Positions 36,183 through 45,472 of a stretch of 64,000 nt of DNA are shown one piece after another; within the stretch, counting starts at the first letter, position 1, and every line of letters begins with the position of its first letter. Source of the DNA: CAIKMD01 sp963702925 (GTDB lineage Bacteria; Pseudomonadota; Alphaproteobacteria; ATCC43930; CGMCC-115725). The stretch covers positions 1,984,001-2,048,000 of the forward strand of contig OY969771.1 in the NCBI GenBank assembly GCA_963702925.1. Reading direction: 5' to 3'. Both the position numbers and the translations under genes were made by a program. The notes beneath the pieces are model-generated. The model was given only the letters and a program-made list of their open reading frames with translations. It was not told where the DNA came from and did no database searches.

Positions 36183-37565
36183 ATGTCGGTCGAAGCAAGA
36201 GGCGCTGCCGCGCCGGATTCGGAACTCGCCCGAGCGATCGTGGCGCGCATCGAGCGCCTGCCCGCCTCGCGCTGGGCGATCAAAGCGCGGATCATTATCG
36301 GCTTCGCCACCTTCTTCGACGGGTTCGACGGGCTGACCCTCGCCTTTATCTTGCCGGCGCTCATTCCCTTGTGGCACTTGCCGCCCGAGCAGGCCGGGCT
36401 GCTCTTCAGTGCCGGATCCATCGGGCAAATGGTCGGCGCGCTCTTCTTCGGGTGGTTGGCGCAGCGTTGGGGAAGATTGCCGGTGACCATGACCACCATC
36501 GCGATCTTCTCCTTGGCAAGTCTCGCCTGCGCTTTCGCCTGGAATTACGAATCCCTCCTCACGCTGCGCTTCATCCAGGGGCTGGGCCTCGGTGGCGAGG
36601 TGCCGGTCGCCGCGAGCTATATCGCGGAGCTGGCAAAGGCGCCCAATCGCGGCAAGTTCGTGCTGGTTTACGAGATGCTGTTCGCGATCGGCATCTTCGT
36701 CTGCGCGCTGATCGGCGCCTGGATCGTGCCGAGCCTCGGTTGGCAATATCTCTTTGTCGTCGGCGCCGTGCCGGCTCTGGTGCCGTTGCTGTTCCGGCGC
36801 GCCTTGCCGGAATCGCCGCGTTGGCTCGTGAGCCAGGGGCGTCTTGCCGAAGCCGACCAAGTCGTCAGCAAGATCGAGCAAGCGGTGATCGCCGAAGGCC
36901 GCACCTTGGCGCCGCCGGTTGCGCTGCCCATCAAACCGCCGGTCGAGAAGGCGGGCATCACCGAGCTGTTCAAAGGCATGTACCTGTCGCGCACCATGCT
37001 CGCCTGGTTCACCTGTTTCGTCATCGGATTTCTGTCTCATGGCACGACACAATGGCTGCCGAGCCTCTACCGCACGGTGTTTCATCTCGATCTTGCCACC
37101 TCACTGCGGTACGGGCTGATCACGTCGACCGTGACCATGATCGGCACGATCTATGTTGCGCTGCTCATCGACCAGCTCAATCGCCGGACCTGGTTCATGA
37201 TCAACTTCGTCGGCGCCGCGATCGCGTTCACGTCGCTTTATGTGCTCGGCGCCTCGACGGCGATCTATCTTTTGGTCTTCGCGTCGATCGCGGTGTTCTT
37301 CACCGCGCCCAACGTCAACATGATCTATCTCTACACGCCGGAGCTGTTTCCGACCCGGCTGCGCTCAACCGGCTGCGGCACGGCCGGCGTTTGGCTCAGG
37401 ATCGGCAACGCGACCGCGCCGGCCGCCGTCGGATACATCCTCGCGGGATCCGGCATCAACGGCGTCTACCTCATGTTGGCCACGGTTGCGGTGTTCTCGG
37501 CCGTGATCATGGCGATCATCGGCATCGAGACGCGCAAGCGCGTGCTCGAAGAGCTGTCGCCGTGA
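36183..37565 (+). CDS. MFS metabolite transporter (aromatic acid/sugar porter-like), copy 1
   Basis: A 460-residue 12-span major facilitator of the metabolite:H+ symporter type. The first helix (IIGFATFFDGFDGLTLAFIL) contains the Asp-rich motif of the aromatic-acid and benzoate porters; RFIQGLGLGGEVPVAASYIA and ESPRWLVSQGRLAEAD are family motifs. ATG 36183 follows GGGGAAAG; an in-frame TTG at 36180 is less likely. It is a close tandem paralogue of the next gene: the same motif order and a shared C-terminal RKRVLEELSP / RGRVLEEVSP ending. Substrate unknown. Confidence 0.85.
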   Translation: MSVEARGAAAPDSELARAIVARIERLPASRWAIKARIIIGFATFFDGFDGLTLAFILPALIPLWHLPPEQAGLLFSAGSIGQMVGALFFGWLAQRWGRLPVTMTTIAIFSLASLACAFAWNYESLLTLRFIQGLGLGGEVPVAASYIAELAKAPNRGKFVLVYEMLFAIGIFVCALIGAWIVPSLGWQYLFVVGAVPALVPLLFRRALPESPRWLVSQGRLAEADQVVSKIEQAVIAEGRTLAPPVALPIKPPVEKAGITELFKGMYLSRTMLAWFTCFVIGFLSHGTTQWLPSLYRTVFHLDLATSLRYGLITSTVTMIGTIYVALLIDQLNRRTWFMINFVGAAIAFTSLYVLGASTAIYLLVFASIAVFFTAPNVNMIYLYTPELFPTRLRSTGCGTAGVWLRIGNATAPAAVGYILAGSGINGVYLMLATVAVFSAVIMAIIGIETRKRVLEELSP

Positions 37566-37613
37566 TGCGTCCCGCTGTCTCTCGCCACGCGTTTTAGGAA
37601 AGGAATCACCGTC

Positions 37614-38975
37614 ATGGCCAACACCTTGCCAGTCACCGAGCAATCGATCGCCGCCCGGCTCGAACGCCTGCCGGTCTCGGCTTGGCATATTCGCGTCTCG
37701 ACCTTGCTTGGCATCGCGATCTTTTTCGACGCCTTCAATTCCTTGGCCTTGGCCTATGTTTTGCCGGTGCTGGTCGGGCCTTGGCATATCGCGCCGCAAC
37801 AGATCGGCGGCCTGCTCGCCATCGGCAATGCCGGCCAGGCGATCGGCGCGCTGCTCGCGGGCTGGGTCGCCGAGCGCTTCGGCCGCGTCAGGACCGCGCA
37901 ATGGACCATCGTGTTGTTCGCGACGATGAGCCTCGTTTGCGCCTTTGCGCAGAATTACGATCAGCTCTTCTGGTTCCGCTTCGTCGAAGGCATCGGCTTG
38001 GGCGGCGAAGTGCCGGTCGCCGCTGCCTATGTCACCGAGATCACGCGCGCCGATCGCCGCGGCAGCGCCTATCTCTTTTACCAGATGATTTTCCCCGTCG
38101 GCTTCGTGCTCGCGGCGATGGCAGGCGCCTGGATCGTGCCGCGCTTCGGCTGGCAATGGATGTTCATCATCGGCGTGGTGCCGGCTGTGATCGCCGCCAT
38201 CATGCGGCCCTTCTGCCAGGAATCGCCGCGCTGGCTCGCCTCGCGCGGGCGCCTCGCCGAGGCCGACCAAACCTTGACGAAAATCGAGATGATCGTCTCG
38301 CGCAACGGCACGAAGCCTCTGGCGCCGGTCTTGCCGATCGCGGTGCCGACGGAGTCGCGGCAAACGCGCTGGACCGAGTTGTTCGAAGGCCGCTACCGCA
38401 GCCGCACCCTCATCGTCTGGGTGTTGTGGTCGACCTCTTATCTGCTGAGTTACGGCATCCAAACTTGGCTGCCGACGCTCTATCGCACCGTGTTCAACGT
38501 GCCACTGCAGGATGCGCTCAATTATTCGCTGATCACCAATGTTTGCGGGCTGATCGGCACTTTGCTGTGCGCCGCGTTGATCGACCGGTTGGGGCGGCGG
38601 CTGTGGTTCATCGGCGCATTCTTTCTGGTCGGCCTGCCGCTCTTCGTCTTGTGGGGTTACGGCGCGCCAACCGCGATCAGCGTCGTCATCGGCGCATCCT
38701 TCTGCTTCACCTGGCTCGCCTCGATCTGCCTCAGCATTTATCTCTACACGGCGGAGATCTATCCGACCCGCATGCGTGCGCTCGGCACCAGCTGGGCCAC
38801 GTTCTGGCTCCGCATCGCCGCGACGATCGGGCCGCTGTTGGTCGGCTTCTTCCTGCCGGTCTTCGGCATCGGCGGCTTGTTCCTGATATTCGCGATTGTC
38901 GGCTGGCTCGGCTTCATCGCCGCCTTCTTCACCATCGAGCCGCGCGGCCGCGTGCTTGAAGAGGTGTCGCCTTAA
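37614..38975 (+). CDS. MFS metabolite transporter, copy 2 (tandem paralogue)
   Basis: A 453-residue facilitator, paralogous to the gene 48 bases upstream. Conserved features include LLGIAIFFDAFNSLALAYVL in helix 1 (the second Asp of copy 1 is replaced by Asn-Ser), FVEGIGLGGEVPVAAAYVTE and ESPRWLASRGRLAEADQTL. AGGAAAGGA precedes the ATG. The change in the helix 1 Asp motif suggests the copies have diverged in substrate. The gene ends one base before the convergent mutS stop. Confidence 0.85.
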   Translation: MANTLPVTEQSIAARLERLPVSAWHIRVSTLLGIAIFFDAFNSLALAYVLPVLVGPWHIAPQQIGGLLAIGNAGQAIGALLAGWVAERFGRVRTAQWTIVLFATMSLVCAFAQNYDQLFWFRFVEGIGLGGEVPVAAAYVTEITRADRRGSAYLFYQMIFPVGFVLAAMAGAWIVPRFGWQWMFIIGVVPAVIAAIMRPFCQESPRWLASRGRLAEADQTLTKIEMIVSRNGTKPLAPVLPIAVPTESRQTRWTELFEGRYRSRTLIVWVLWSTSYLLSYGIQTWLPTLYRTVFNVPLQDALNYSLITNVCGLIGTLLCAALIDRLGRRLWFIGAFFLVGLPLFVLWGYGAPTAISVVIGASFCFTWLASICLSIYLYTAEIYPTRMRALGTSWATFWLRIAATIGPLLVGFFLPVFGIGGLFLIFAIVGWLGFIAAFFTIEPRGRVLEEVSP

Positions 38976-38976
38976 C

Positions 38977-41661
38977 TCAGCTCTTGCCGGAAGCGAGGTT
39001 CTTGATCTTGTAGATGAGATCGAGCGCCTCGCGCGGGCTGAGTTCGTCCGGGCGCAGTGCCGATAGCAGTGTTTCGAGCGGCGAAGGCTCGGGCGGCTTG
39101 GCGACCGGGATAGCGGCGGCAAAGAGCGGCAAATCTTCGGCCAGGCGGGTGAGCGCGCCGCCCGGCTCGCCTTTTTCCAAGGTCTCCAGCACTTGCTCGG
39201 CGCGCGCGATCACCGCCGGGGGCAGACCGGCAAGCTTGGCGACATGGATGCCGTAGGAACGGTCGGCGGCGCCCGGCGCGACCTCGTGCAAGAACACGAC
39301 ATCGCCCTGCCATTCCTTGACCCGCATCGTATGACAAGCCAGGTGATCGAGCTTCGATGCCAGCGCCGTGAGCTCATGGTAATGCGTCGCGAACAAGGCG
39401 CGGCAGCGATTCCGATCGTGGAGATGCTCGACCGAAGCCCAGGCGATCGATAGCCCATCATAGGTCGCGGTGCCGCGCCCGATCTCGTCGAGGATGACCA
39501 AGGATCGCGGACCCGCTTGGTTGAGGATCAAGGCGGTCTCGACCATCTCGACCATGAAGGTCGAGCGGCCGCGCGCCAGGTCGTCGGCCGCACCCACGCG
39601 GCTGAACAAGCGATCGACGACGCCGATATGCGCCGCCTCGGCCGGCACGAAGGACCCCATCTGCGCCAACACGGCGATCAACGCGTTTTGGCGCAAGAAA
39701 GTGCTCTTGCCCGCCATATTGGGCCCGGTCAGCAGCCAAAGGCGCTGGCCGTCGCGCAAATCGCAATCATTGGCGACGAAGCTTTGACCCTGCCCGCGCT
39801 GCAACGCCATTTCGACCACGGGATGCCGCCCCTGCGTGATCGCGAAAGCGTTGCTGTCGTCGACCACAGGCCGGCAATAACGCTCCGTGACGGCGAGATC
39901 GGCGAGCGATGCCGCAACGTCGAGCGATGCCAGCGCCGACGCAGCCAACACGATTTCGCGCGCGCGCGTGGCGGATTCCGCGACCAGGTCGTCGAAGAGC
40001 TTCAATTCCAAGGCGAGCGCGCGGTCGGCCGCCGATGCGATCTTGCTTTCGAGCTCGGCCAACTCGACCGTCGAATAGCGCACCGATGAAGCAAGGGTTT
40101 GGCGATGGATAAAGCCGTCGCCGATCTTCGCGGCTTGGGTCGGCGTGACGTCGATGTGATAGCCCAACACGTTGTTGTGCCGAATCTTCAAACTTGCCAC
40201 GCCGGTTTCGGCCGCGTAGCGCGTTTGCAGCTCGGCCACGAGGCGGCGGCTTTCATCGCGCAGCCGCCGCAGCTCGTCGAGTTCTTGTGCATATCCCGGC
40301 GCGATGAACCCGCCATCGCGCGTCAAATAGGGCAGCTCCTCGGCCAAGGCCCGGCTTAGCCGCGTGACAAAGGCATAATGCTCGCCGAGATCGCGCTCGA
40401 TCTTGGCGATCAGCGGCGGCGGCGCCGCGAAATCGGCTTCGCGCAGCAACGCACGCAAGCTTGCGGTTTCGCCGAGCGTGTCGCGCAAGGCAGCGAGATC
40501 GCGCGGCCCGCCGCGCCCGACGCCGAGCCGTGCCATGGCACGCGCCATGTCGGAGCAGCGGCGCAAGCACGCTTGCACCGCTTGCCGCAAGCGCTCGGCC
40601 GAAACGAAGAATCCGACCGCGTCGAGTCGTTCTTCGACCTGTTTCGGATCGGTGAGCGGCGCGGCAAGCTGTTCCGCCAAGAGCCGCGCGCCCGGTCCGG
40701 TCGCGGTGCGATCAATCGCCGACAACAGGCTGCCCTTGCGTTCGCCCGTCAAAGTCTCGGTGAGTTCGAGATTGCGCCTGGTCGCGGCGTCGATTTCCAT
40801 CACGTCGCCGGCGCCGAGACGGCGCGGCGGCGACAAGACCGGGAGCTTTCCCTGCTGCGTCAGCTCGACATAATCGACCAGCGCGCCGGCAGCGGCCACT
40901 TCGGCGCGCAGGAAATGGCCAAAGCCCGCAAGCTCGCGCACACCATAAAGCGTTTCCAGCCGCTTGCGCCCGTTGTCGCTGTCAAAGCGGCTATTGGGCA
41001 GCGGCGTAAGATTCGCCTTGCGTTCGTTCAGCAGCTCGAACAAATCGGGCTTGGCCAAAAGCCGCTCGGGCAAAAGCAGCTCGCCCGGCTCGATGCGCGC
41101 CAAGGCCGCGCCCAGGGCGGCCGGCGCCACTTCCTGGGTGGCGAAGTCGCCGGTCGAAAGATCGAGCCAGGCGAGCGCGAGCGCGCCACCCGCATCGGCC
41201 AGCGCTGCCAAATAATTGTGCCGCCGCGCATCGAGCAGATTGTCCTCGGTCAAGGTGCCGGGAGTGACGATGCGCACGACGGCACGCCGCACCGGCGACT
41301 TGCTGCCGCGTTTGCGTGCCTCGGCCGGGTCTTCCATCTGCTCGCATACGGCGACGCGAAAGCCTTGGCGGATCAAGCGGGCGAGATAGGCCTCGGCGGC
41401 GTGCACAGGGACGCCGCACATCGGTATGTCATCGCCTTCGTGCTTGCCGCGCTTCGTCAATTGAATGTCGAGCGCCGCGGCGGCACGTGCCGCATCCTCG
41501 AAGAACAATTCGTAAAAATCGCCCATCCGATAAAACAGCAGGCAATCCGGGTGCGCGCGCTTGATGGCGAGATATTGCGCCATCACCGGCGTCGCGTCTG
41601 GCGGCGCGGAATGCTCGGCTGGGGTGGCAGATTGAGTTTGGCGGGAAGCGCCCGACGGCAT
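38977..41661 (-). CDS. mutS: DNA mismatch repair protein MutS
   Basis: An 894-residue mismatch-recognition ATPase. The mismatch wedge is in MGDFYELFFEDA (Phe-x-Glu), the clamp and lever domains fill the middle, and the ATPase carries Walker A GPNMAGKSTFLRQ, the GRSTFMVEM loop, Walker B LVILDEIGRGTATYDG and the H-loop FATHYHEL. The C-terminal tetramer segment is present. The N-terminal 25 residues before MAQYLAIKRAHPD are low-complexity, so ATG 41661 is accepted with mild doubt. In this organism glnD lies beyond two inserted MFS genes. Confidence 0.97.
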   Translation of the reverse strand: MPSGASRQTQSATPAEHSAPPDATPVMAQYLAIKRAHPDCLLFYRMGDFYELFFEDAARAAAALDIQLTKRGKHEGDDIPMCGVPVHAAEAYLARLIRQGFRVAVCEQMEDPAEARKRGSKSPVRRAVVRIVTPGTLTEDNLLDARRHNYLAALADAGGALALAWLDLSTGDFATQEVAPAALGAALARIEPGELLLPERLLAKPDLFELLNERKANLTPLPNSRFDSDNGRKRLETLYGVRELAGFGHFLRAEVAAAGALVDYVELTQQGKLPVLSPPRRLGAGDVMEIDAATRRNLELTETLTGERKGSLLSAIDRTATGPGARLLAEQLAAPLTDPKQVEERLDAVGFFVSAERLRQAVQACLRRCSDMARAMARLGVGRGGPRDLAALRDTLGETASLRALLREADFAAPPPLIAKIERDLGEHYAFVTRLSRALAEELPYLTRDGGFIAPGYAQELDELRRLRDESRRLVAELQTRYAAETGVASLKIRHNNVLGYHIDVTPTQAAKIGDGFIHRQTLASSVRYSTVELAELESKIASAADRALALELKLFDDLVAESATRAREIVLAASALASLDVAASLADLAVTERYCRPVVDDSNAFAITQGRHPVVEMALQRGQGQSFVANDCDLRDGQRLWLLTGPNMAGKSTFLRQNALIAVLAQMGSFVPAEAAHIGVVDRLFSRVGAADDLARGRSTFMVEMVETALILNQAGPRSLVILDEIGRGTATYDGLSIAWASVEHLHDRNRCRALFATHYHELTALASKLDHLACHTMRVKEWQGDVVFLHEVAPGAADRSYGIHVAKLAGLPPAVIARAEQVLETLEKGEPGGALTRLAEDLPLFAAAIPVAKPPEPSPLETLLSALRPDELSPREALDLIYKIKNLASGKS

Positions 41662-41699
41662 GAACGCGAAACTAGCATCCCGCCGCGCCGATTGAAAAC

Positions 41700-42086
41700 T
41701 CAGGCGTAGTGCTTCAGCGGGTTCCCATCGAGACAGGCGGCGACGGCCGCCTTGAGATCGGCGTGCCGGAACGGTTTCTTCAAGGTTTGGTCGGCGCCGA
41801 GCTCGAGCGCGGTCTTCAGGTAATCGGGACCGAGCCCGATCGCGCCGCTCATGGCAATGAGTTTGGCGCGACGCGGCAAGCGACGATTGGCGACAATCAC
41901 CTCAATCCCGTCGGCGTTCGGCATGACGATGTCGGTGAGGACGATATCGGCCGGAGCGGTATTGAGGAGGCGCAAACCCTCGCGCCCGTCACGCGCCTCG
42001 TTGACCGTGTGGCCATCAGCGACCAGCATGCGCGCAATGGCTTGTCGGAGAGAAGGTTCGTTTTCAATCAGAAGGATGGACGCCAT
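41700..42086 (-). CDS. Single-domain response regulator (CheY-like receiver)
   Basis: A 128-residue stand-alone receiver. The acidic pocket (LLIENEPSLRQAIARMLVA, with Glu-Asn-Glu rather than the more usual Asp-Asp), the phosphoacceptor Asp in IVLTDIVMPNADG, MSGAIG and the Lys in LKKPFRHADL are visible. The frame stays open far upstream on the minus strand, but the ATG at 42086 begins MASILLIENE as expected. It has no output domain and no kinase neighbour, like the receiver at 9855-10247. Confidence 0.88.
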   Translation of the reverse strand: MASILLIENEPSLRQAIARMLVADGHTVNEARDGREGLRLLNTAPADIVLTDIVMPNADGIEVIVANRRLPRRAKLIAMSGAIGLGPDYLKTALELGADQTLKKPFRHADLKAAVAACLDGNPLKHYA

Positions 42087-42242
42087 TACTAGTCTCACCA
42101 CTGGGCCGCGCGCGGGGTTCGTTCCCTTGTCGCCGATCGGGAAGTCGTCGCCGCAGTCGCGACAACGGCGCATACGCTGCGCCGTCGCAGGACATGATTG
42201 AAGCCGATTACCGTTAAAGAACCCTTGACCACTAAGGAAGTT

Positions 42243-42272
42243 TTGACCGTCCGAGGGCAATCGAATTAGAGT
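42243..42272 (+). promoter_or_regulatory. Possible promoter of the two-binding-protein ABC operon
   Basis: TTGACC (42243-42248), 18-base spacer, TAGAGT (42267-42272, 4 of 6). It lies 58 bases before the first binding-protein start, in a locally AT-richer stretch. The remaining gap sequence (42087-42242) shows nothing else I can assign. Confidence 0.35.
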
Positions 42273-42329
42273 AATTTCAATCGTTAAAAGCGCGAAGCCA
42301 GCGCCGATGGAACCGGGAGGAAACATGCC

Positions 42330-43352
42330 ATGGCACTCGGCCAGGATCGCGCCATAGCCCGCCACTGCGTCACTTGCGCGGCTGGGTTGTGCCTGGCCTT
42401 CGTCGCGAGCGGTGCCGCCGCCGAGACCATCAAGATCGGCACACAGAAGCCGGTCGGCGGGCCGCTCTATATCGCCGAGGCCAAGGGCTATTACGAAGCC
42501 GAAGGCTTGACGCCCGACTATGTGTTTTTCGAGGCCGGAGAGCCGATTGCCGTCGCGGCGGCATCGGGGGCGATTGACTTCGCGGTCGCTGGGTTGACCG
42601 GCGGCTTTTACAGCCTGGCCGGACAAGGCGCGTTGCGGATCATCGCCGGCCAGACGCATGAAGTGCCGACCTTCCATGCAAACACGGTCGCCGCCTCGAA
42701 CCGCGCTTATGGCGCCGGGCTGACATCGGTCAAGAACCTTGCCGGTCACTCCGCCGCAATCACCCAGATCGGTTCGGCTTTTCACTACGATCTCGGGCTG
42801 CTCGCCGAGAAATATCGCTTCGATCTGAAGAGCGTCAAACTCATGCCCTTGCAAAGCAATCCGAATGCGGTGGCCGCCGTCGTCGGAAACTCGGCCGATG
42901 TGGTCGTCACCATCGCGCCCTGGGTGATGCCGGCGATCCAACGCGGCGACGCAAAGCTTTTGGCGTTTATCGGCGACGAAACTCCGTGGCAGCTGTCAGT
43001 GGCCTTCACCGCAACCAAAACTGCGAATGACCGAAGCGACACGGTCGAACGCTTCCTGCGCGCGTTGCGCAAAGCGACGCGCGATTACCACGACGCCTTC
43101 ACCGCCGCCGACGGCACGCGCCAGGATCAGGCGACCGCCCCCGCGCTGCTCGATATCCTTGCGAAATACACCGGTCAACAGCCCGATATTCTCAAACTCG
43201 GTCTTGGCTATATGGATCGCGAGGCAAGGCTCGATGTGAAGGACGTTCTCCATCAGATCGCCTGGTATCGGGCACAGGGCATGCTCAAGAACGACTTCGA
43301 TGCCGAAGCCGTCATCGACAAGCGCTATACCCTGCCGCTGCCCGAACGCTAG
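42330..43352 (+). CDS. ABC transporter binding protein, nitrate/sulfonate/taurine (NMT1/SsuA-like), copy 1
   Basis: A 340-residue exported protein: signal peptide ending near SGAAAE, then TIKIGTQKPVGGPLYIAEAKGYYEAEGL, here read as the NMT1/SsuA-type opening (two short quoted parts: PLYIAEAKGYYEAEGL). SGAIDFAVAGLTGGFY is the typical ligand lobe. GGGAGG lies 9 bases before the ATG. It is followed by a clear paralogue, then by the ATPase and permease genes. The type fits sulfonates, taurine, nitrate or pyrimidine precursors; the sequence alone cannot choose. Confidence 0.83.
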   Translation: MALGQDRAIARHCVTCAAGLCLAFVASGAAAETIKIGTQKPVGGPLYIAEAKGYYEAEGLTPDYVFFEAGEPIAVAAASGAIDFAVAGLTGGFYSLAGQGALRIIAGQTHEVPTFHANTVAASNRAYGAGLTSVKNLAGHSAAITQIGSAFHYDLGLLAEKYRFDLKSVKLMPLQSNPNAVAAVVGNSADVVVTIAPWVMPAIQRGDAKLLAFIGDETPWQLSVAFTATKTANDRSDTVERFLRALRKATRDYHDAFTAADGTRQDQATAPALLDILAKYTGQQPDILKLGLGYMDREARLDVKDVLHQIAWYRAQGMLKNDFDAEAVIDKRYTLPLPER

Positions 43353-43395
43353 AACGAGAGACCCTGCGCAACGCAATGAAGAAGGACGTGAGCAC

Positions 43396-44430
43396 ATGAT
43401 TCGTGTTGGCAAAAATGCGTTCGGGTATCGGCAGCTACCCGCATTTCTGGCCGCGATGGCTATCGCGCTTGGACTGAACGCCACCACCGGCATGGCGGCG
43501 GACCACATCAAGATCGGCGTCGTGCGCTCTTTGGGCGGTGCGCCGGTCTTCGTTGCCAAGGAGAAAGGTTATTTCGCCGCCGAAGGGCTCGATGCCGAGC
43601 TCGTCTTCTTCGACGCGGCGCAGCCGATCGCCGTGGCAGCGACCTCGGGCGATATCGATTTCGGCACCACCGGCATGACGGCGGCCTTCTTCACCTTGGC
43701 GAGCCAGGGCGCGCTCAAGATCATCGGCGCCGGAACCTGGGAACATCCCGGTTTTCAGAGCATCGGATTTCTCGTCTCCAACCAAGCCTATGCCGCGGGA
43801 CTGACGTCGTTCAAGAATCTCGGTGGGCATTCGGTGGCAATCACCCAGCTCGGCACGCCCTTGCATTACAATCTCGGCCTCGTCGTCGCGAAATACGGGA
43901 TCGATTTGAAGACTGTGCGGGTTTTGGCGCTGCAATCGAACCCCAACGTCGCTTCGGCCCTCACCGGCGGACAGGCCGACGCGGCCGTGCAGACCGCCGC
44001 CAATGCCTATGCGCTGGTGCAGAAAGGCGAAGCCAAGATGCTCGGCTGGGCCGGCGATGAAGTTCCAGCCGGTCAGAGCGAGGGGACTTTCACCTCGACC
44101 AAGCTGGCGAATGAGCGCCCCGAAACCGTCAAGCGCTTCCTCAATGCCTTTCGTAAAGGGGAACGCAGCTGGGACGAGGCCTTCGTTGACGCCGGCGGGA
44201 AGCGCCAAGACCAGGCAAGCGCCCCCGAGATGATCGCGATCGCTGCCAAGACCTTGGGGCAGCCGCCCGAAGTCGTGAAACTCGGCATCCCCTATTTCGA
44301 TCCCCAGTCGCGTGTCTCTGTCCGAGACATTCAACGCGCCCTCGACTGGTACAAGGCCCAGAACATGCTCAAAACCGATGTCGACGCCAAAGGGCTGGTC
44401 GATACACGTTACGCGATCCTGGCGCCCTGA
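43396..44430 (+). CDS. ABC transporter binding protein, NMT1/SsuA-like, copy 2
   Basis: A 344-residue exported paralogue of the preceding gene. Its signal peptide ends near GMAADH; the mature part follows the same plan (VFVAKEKGYFAAEGLDAELV, SGDIDFGTTGMTAAF, AAGLTSFKNLGGHSVAITQL versus GAGLTSVKNLAGHSAAITQI in copy 1). ATG 43396 with GAAGGA upstream was chosen over an earlier in-frame start. Two binding proteins for one ATPase/permease pair suggest two related ligands share one channel. Confidence 0.83.
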   Translation: MIRVGKNAFGYRQLPAFLAAMAIALGLNATTGMAADHIKIGVVRSLGGAPVFVAKEKGYFAAEGLDAELVFFDAAQPIAVAATSGDIDFGTTGMTAAFFTLASQGALKIIGAGTWEHPGFQSIGFLVSNQAYAAGLTSFKNLGGHSVAITQLGTPLHYNLGLVVAKYGIDLKTVRVLALQSNPNVASALTGGQADAAVQTAANAYALVQKGEAKMLGWAGDEVPAGQSEGTFTSTKLANERPETVKRFLNAFRKGERSWDEAFVDAGGKRQDQASAPEMIAIAAKTLGQPPEVVKLGIPYFDPQSRVSVRDIQRALDWYKAQNMLKTDVDAKGLVDTRYAILAP

Positions 44431-44698
44431 GCCTGCGCCGCCCCGCCGATCTGCGGGCCAGCGACCCTTTGTCGGACGGCGGCGGGACCTGGCAGATCTT
44501 GCGCTCGACGACAAGGTGCATGGACCGGCTGACGGCGACCCTTTATGTTACGGTTCAAATTCAGCCAAAAGTTCAGGCGAGAACGGTGACAAACGAGGGA
44601 TGTAAGGCGGCATGTCGCGGGAAGACCTATGCGGCGCGAATCCGGCGGGCACGTGCTCGAGCGATCATGGGCAAGACGGCTAACCGGGGCATCCTGCC

Positions 44699-45472
44699 AT
44701 GGATGTGATCGTTGACGTCAAACGCCATGCTTATGACGAGCTCGTCGTGCTCGAAGACATCAGCCTGCATGTCCGCGAAGGCGAGATCGTCGCGGTAATC
44801 GGTCCGTCCGGCTGTGGCAAATCGACCCTGCTGAGCATTGTCGGCGGGATCCTCAAAGCCAGTCAGGGGAGGGTCTACCTCGAAGGCGAGGCCGCTTCCG
44901 ATTGCCTCAACCCCCTGACCTTCATTTTCCAGGATTTCGCGCTTCTCCCGTGGCGAACGGTCGAGCAAAACGTTGCCTTGCCTTTGGAGCATCACCGCTT
45001 GTCAGTGGCCGATCGCCAGAGACGGGTCGCCGATGCCCTGCAGCGCACCGGTCTTTTAGATTTCGCCAAGGCGTTGCCGAAGCAGCTTTCCGGCGGCATG
45101 CGCCAGCGTGTCGGCATTGCCCGCGCGCTGGTGGTTCGCCCCGCCGTCCTCCTGATGGATGAGCCTTTATCGGCGCTCGATGCCCAGACGCGCGACTTAT
45201 TGATGGAGGACTTCCTCGATCTCCTCCTGCGGGAGCGCATCGCGGGCATTTACGTCACCCACAACTTCCATGAAGCATTGCGTCTGGCCGACCGGGTCGT
45301 GGTATTGTCGCGCCGGCCGGGCCGCATCAAGGAAGTGCTTCACATTCCGATCCCGCAGCGCGAGCGCACCGGGAAAGCGGCTCAAAGTCAGCTTGCCGAT
45401 CTGGGCGATCGGTTGTGGTCCCTAATCCGCGACGAGGCCTCGGTGGCCGATCGAGAGGTGATCAGTGAGTGA
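44699..45472 (+). CDS. ABC transporter ATPase, nitrate/sulfonate type (SsuB/TauB-like)
   Basis: A 257-residue ATPase: Walker A GPSGCGKSTLL (about residues 36-46), Q-loop FIFQDFALLPWRTVEQNV, signature LSGGMRQRVGIARAL, Walker B LLMDEPLSALD, and H-loop YVTHNFHEAL. The Gln-Asp-x-x-Leu-Leu-Pro-Trp Q-loop is characteristic of the SsuB/TauB/NrtD group. The 268-base gap upstream contains no gene I can support, so it could have its own promoter or share that of the binding proteins. It overlaps the permease start by 8 bases. Confidence 0.9.
   Translation: MDVIVDVKRHAYDELVVLEDISLHVREGEIVAVIGPSGCGKSTLLSIVGGILKASQGRVYLEGEAASDCLNPLTFIFQDFALLPWRTVEQNVALPLEHHRLSVADRQRRVADALQRTGLLDFAKALPKQLSGGMRQRVGIARALVVRPAVLLMDEPLSALDAQTRDLLMEDFLDLLLRERIAGIYVTHNFHEALRLADRVVVLSRRPGRIKEVLHIPIPQRERTGKAAQSQLADLGDRLWSLIRDEASVADREVISE

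Noticed and set aside
44431..44698. Short open frames in the 268-base gap before the ABC ATPase
   Set aside because: They are Arg-rich fragments extending from or into neighbouring genes in other frames, without ribosome sites or recognisable motifs.
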